A program made the translations under genes and the position numbers. This document shows, one piece after another, positions 4,824 to 6,859 of a stretch of DNA of 6,859 bases (positions are counted from its first letter, which is position 1; each line of letters begins with the position of its first letter). Source of the stretch: DAOTTI01 sp034437795 (GTDB lineage Bacteria; Chloroflexota; UBA11872; UBA12225); the NCBI GenBank assembly GCA_034437795.1, contig DAOTTI010000160.1:1-6859 (forward strand), written 5' to 3'. The notes beneath the pieces are model-generated. The model made no database searches and was not told the DNA's origin. It saw only the letters and a program-made list of their open reading frames with translations.

Positions 4824-5855
4824 ATGATCGTGGAAGCCATCGCCAAGCTGGTGGAGGGCCAGTCCCTCTCCCAGGAAGAGGCCGCCGCCGCCATGGAGGA
4901 CATCATGGAGGAGCGCGCCACCCCCGCCCAGTTCGGCGCCTTCGTCGCCGCCCTCCGGCTCAAGGGAGAAACGGTCGACGAGATCGCGGGCATGGCCCAG
5001 GTCATGCGCCGCAAGGCACTGCGCGTCCCCACCGACCTGCCGGTGGTCGATACCTGCGGCACCGGCGGGGATGGGAGCGGGAGCTTCAACGTCTCCACCG
5101 CGGCCGCCTTCGTCGTCGCCGCGGCCGGCCGGCCCGTGGCCAAGCACGGCAACCGCGGCATGAGCAGCCGCTGCGGCAGCGCCGACGTCCTGGAGGCCCT
5201 GGGCGCCAACATCCTGCTGGGGCCCGACGCGGTGGCCCGCTGCATCGAGCAAGCTGGCATCGGCTTCATGTTCGCCCCCGCCTTCCATCCGGCCATGAAG
5301 TTCGCGGCTCCGCTCCGGCGGGAGATCGGCATCCGCACCGTCTTCAACGTCCTCGGCCCGCTTACCAATCCCGCCGGCGCCAGGATGCAGGTCCTGGGCG
5401 TGGCCAGCGCCGCGGCCCAGGAGCGCCTGGCCGGCGCCCTCGAGCGCCTCGGCGCCACGCGGGCGCTGGTAGTCCACGGCGCCGATGGCCTCGATGAGAT
5501 CAGCGTGAGCGCCTCCACCCACATCTATGACGTCCGTCCCGGCCAGGTCACGCAGTACCAGGTCCATCCTGAGCAGCTCGGCCTGCGCTCCGGCCCGGCC
5601 GCGGCCATCCGCGGCGGCGACGCCGCCGAGAACGCGGAGATCATCCGCAGCGTGCTCGCCGGCCGCGCCCAGGACCCCATCACCGAGACGCGACGCGACT
5701 TCGTCGCGCTCAATGCGGCGGCCGCGCTCGTGGCCTGCGGCGCCGCCGCCGACCTGGCGTCCGGCGTGCAGCTCGCCTCCGATGTCATCCGCAGCGGCGA
5801 GGCGCTGGCGCGCCTGGACGCCTTTGTCCGCACCACCCGCGCCCTGGCCGCCTGA
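4824..5855 (+). CDS. trpD: Anthranilate phosphoribosyltransferase
   Basis: TrpD transfers the phosphoribosyl group of PRPP to anthranilate, giving N-(5-phosphoribosyl)anthranilate. The 343-residue product has the normal length. The N-terminal helical domain (1-70) is followed by the PRPP/pyrophosphate loop CGTGGDGSGSFNVST (78-92), KHGNR (107-111), SSRCGSADVLEALG (114-127), the anthranilate-site block FAPAFHPAMK (150-159), RTVFNVLGPLTNPA (171-184) and the acidic metal-binding HGADGLDE (218-225). KHGNRGMSSRCGS has Gly112-Met113 and Arg116-Cys117 where many homologues read SVSSKSGS; I regard this as ordinary variation. AGGAG at 4812-4816 lies 7 nt before ATG. The 69-nt gap after trpG shows no hairpin or promoter, so the gene is read from the same transcript. 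It is a separate protein here, not fused to TrpG as in enterobacteria. Confidence 0.95.
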   Translation: MIVEAIAKLVEGQSLSQEEAAAAMEDIMEERATPAQFGAFVAALRLKGETVDEIAGMAQVMRRKALRVPTDLPVVDTCGTGGDGSGSFNVSTAAAFVVAAAGRPVAKHGNRGMSSRCGSADVLEALGANILLGPDAVARCIEQAGIGFMFAPAFHPAMKFAAPLRREIGIRTVFNVLGPLTNPAGARMQVLGVASAAAQERLAGALERLGATRALVVHGADGLDEISVSASTHIYDVRPGQVTQYQVHPEQLGLRSGPAAAIRGGDAAENAEIIRSVLAGRAQDPITETRRDFVALNAAAALVACGAAADLASGVQLASDVIRSGEALARLDAFVRTTRALAA

Positions 5856-5912
5856 CCCGCCGGCCCTGCCCGCAACGAAGCGATGCGCGCTGCCAAGATG
5901 TGATCCACGGCT

Positions 5913-6791
5913 ATGATCCTCGACGAAATCCTCCAGCATAAGCGCGGTGAGGTCGCCGCCGCCCAGCGAGCCGCCGAACCATCCCGCATGCGGGACGCGG
6001 CCCTGGCCCAGCCGCCGGCGCGCCCCTTTGCTGCCGCCCTGCGCCCCGCCGGCCCCGACGCGCCCCCCCGCCTCATCGCCGAGATCAAGAAGCGCTCACC
6101 AACAGCCGGCGCCCTGGCGCCGCACCTCGACGTCCCAGCCACCGCCCGCCGGTACGAGGCGGCGGGGGCGGCGGCCATCTCCGTCCTGACCGACCGGCGC
6201 TTCTTCGGGGGCTCGCTCGACGACCTCCGCACCGCCCGCGCCGAGGTGCGCCTCCCCGTGCTGCGCAAGGACTTCCTCTTCACCCCCTACCAGCTCTTCG
6301 AGGCGCGGGCCGCCGCGGCCGATGCCGCCCTGCTCATCGTCGCCGCCCTGGCGTCGCCCCTGGCGGACCCCTCTCAACTGGACGGCGGCCTCACCGTCGG
6401 CCCGCCCGACCTGCCGGCCGCGCGGGAGCGCCTGCTGGCCCTGCTGGACGTGGGCCGCGCCATCGGGCTCGAGTGCCTGGTGGAGGTGCACGATGAGGCC
6501 GAGCTCGGCGTCGCCCTGGAGGCCGGGGCCACCATCATCGGCATCAACAATCGTGACCTGCGCACCTTCGAGACCACCCTGGACGTGACCGAGCGCCTGG
6601 CGCCGCTCGTGCCGCGGGGCGTCGTCCTGGTCAGTGAGAGCGGGATCTCAAGCGCGGCCGACGTCCGGCGCCTGCGCCGCGCCGGGGTGAGCGCCATCCT
6701 GGTCGGCAGCGCCATCGTCGGCGCGCCCGATCCGGCAACGAAGATCCGCGAGCTTGCCGGCGCCGCCCCCGCCGTGCCGCGCCATCGCTGA
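5913..6791 (+). CDS. trpC: Indole-3-glycerol phosphate synthase
   Basis: TrpC closes the indole ring by decarboxylating cyclisation of the carboxyphenylamino-deoxyribulose phosphate made by TrpF. The product is a 292-residue single-domain (beta/alpha)8 barrel. Residues expected from the family are present: Glu57 and Lys59 (IAEIKKRSP), Lys119 (VLRKDF), Glu191 (LVEVHDEAEL), Asn212/213 (GINNRDL), and Glu242-Ser243 (SESGIS) with the phosphate-binding LVGSAIV (263-269). After LLIVAAL (140-146) there are about 20 extra residues (about 148-168, Pro/Asp/Gly-rich) before RERLLALLDVGRAIGLE. This makes the protein longer than the usual ~255-270. The start is the first ATG in frame. An ATG at 5897 is followed at once by TGA in another frame. 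No strong ribosome-binding site is visible in the 57-nt gap after trpD, so reinitiation after trpD is possible. Confidence 0.95.
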   Translation: MILDEILQHKRGEVAAAQRAAEPSRMRDAALAQPPARPFAAALRPAGPDAPPRLIAEIKKRSPTAGALAPHLDVPATARRYEAAGAAAISVLTDRRFFGGSLDDLRTARAEVRLPVLRKDFLFTPYQLFEARAAAADAALLIVAALASPLADPSQLDGGLTVGPPDLPAARERLLALLDVGRAIGLECLVEVHDEAELGVALEAGATIIGINNRDLRTFETTLDVTERLAPLVPRGVVLVSESGISSAADVRRLRRAGVSAILVGSAIVGAPDPATKIRELAGAAPAVPRHR

Positions 6792-6810
6792 AATGGAGCC
6801 GGCGAACACG

Positions 6811-6859
6811 ATGGACGCCCCGCCACTGGTCAAGATCTGCGGCATCCGGTCGGTAGACG
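6811..6859 (+). CDS. trpF: Phosphoribosylanthranilate isomerase, N-terminus only
   Basis: The window ends after 16 codons. They read MDAPPLVKICGIRSVD, and VKICGIR is the characteristic first beta strand of TrpF, containing the catalytic Cys. TrpF converts N-(5-phosphoribosyl)anthranilate to the deoxyribulose derivative used by TrpC. An in-frame ATG at 6793, 1 nt after the trpC stop, is an alternative start adding MEPANT. GGAG at 6795-6798 lies 12 nt before ATG 6811, so neither start is certain. Its place directly after trpC supports the call. Confidence 0.88.
   Translation, partial: MDAPPLVKICGIRSVD

Noticed and set aside
3744..5939. A 731-codon open frame on the minus strand opposite trpE, trpG and trpD
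   Set aside because: It is Gly/Ala/Asp-rich with no domain motifs and lies opposite well-recognised trp genes. Such long antisense frames arise from strong third-position G/C bias.

Overview
The window is very GC-rich, with a strong C/G preference at third codon positions. It carries a complete T-box-controlled start of a tryptophan biosynthesis operon, preceded by a divergent F420-dependent dehydrogenase gene and a small membrane-protein gene. The combination of F420 enzymology, a transcription-terminating T-box upstream of trp genes, and C/G-rich short intergenic repeats suggests a high-GC Chloroflexota bacterium (Thermomicrobia-like). A high-GC actinomycete is the main alternative. This assignment is inference, because no rRNA or other marker gene is present.

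Layout: (1) Positions 18-1022, minus strand: an F420-dependent glucose-6-phosphate dehydrogenase (fgd) that keeps all the residues known to bind cofactor and sugar phosphate in the mycobacterial enzyme. (2) Positions 1023-1483: a non-coding divergent region with a tandem ~62-bp repeat and several short C/G-rich hairpins. (3) Positions 1484-1795: an unrecognised 103-residue small membrane protein. (4) Positions 1833-1862: a good sigma70-type promoter. (5) Positions ~1869-2314: a tryptophan-specific T-box leader with a visible stem I, UGG specifier codon, stem II, stem IIA/B, stem III, antiterminator and intrinsic terminator. (6) From 2377 to the right edge: trpE, trpG, trpD, trpC and the first 16 codons of trpF, all on the plus strand.

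How the genes work together: TrpE and TrpG make anthranilate from chorismate and glutamine. TrpD adds phosphoribosyl from PRPP, TrpF isomerises the product, and TrpC closes the indole ring. trpB and trpA would be expected further right but are not seen. The leader should sense the charging state of tRNA-Trp. Uncharged tRNA would pair with UGG in stem I and with the UGGC bulge of the antiterminator, allowing read-through into trpE. Charged tRNA would leave the terminator in place.

The most unusual points are: an extra ~120-nt hairpin cluster inside the T-box between stem IIA/B and stem III; a second strong hairpin between the terminator and the trpE start; a repeat-derived extra C-terminal tail on TrpE that carries a perfect 16-bp inverted repeat just before the trpG ribosome-binding site; and an apparent ~20-residue insertion in TrpC. 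No wholly new multi-gene system is evident.
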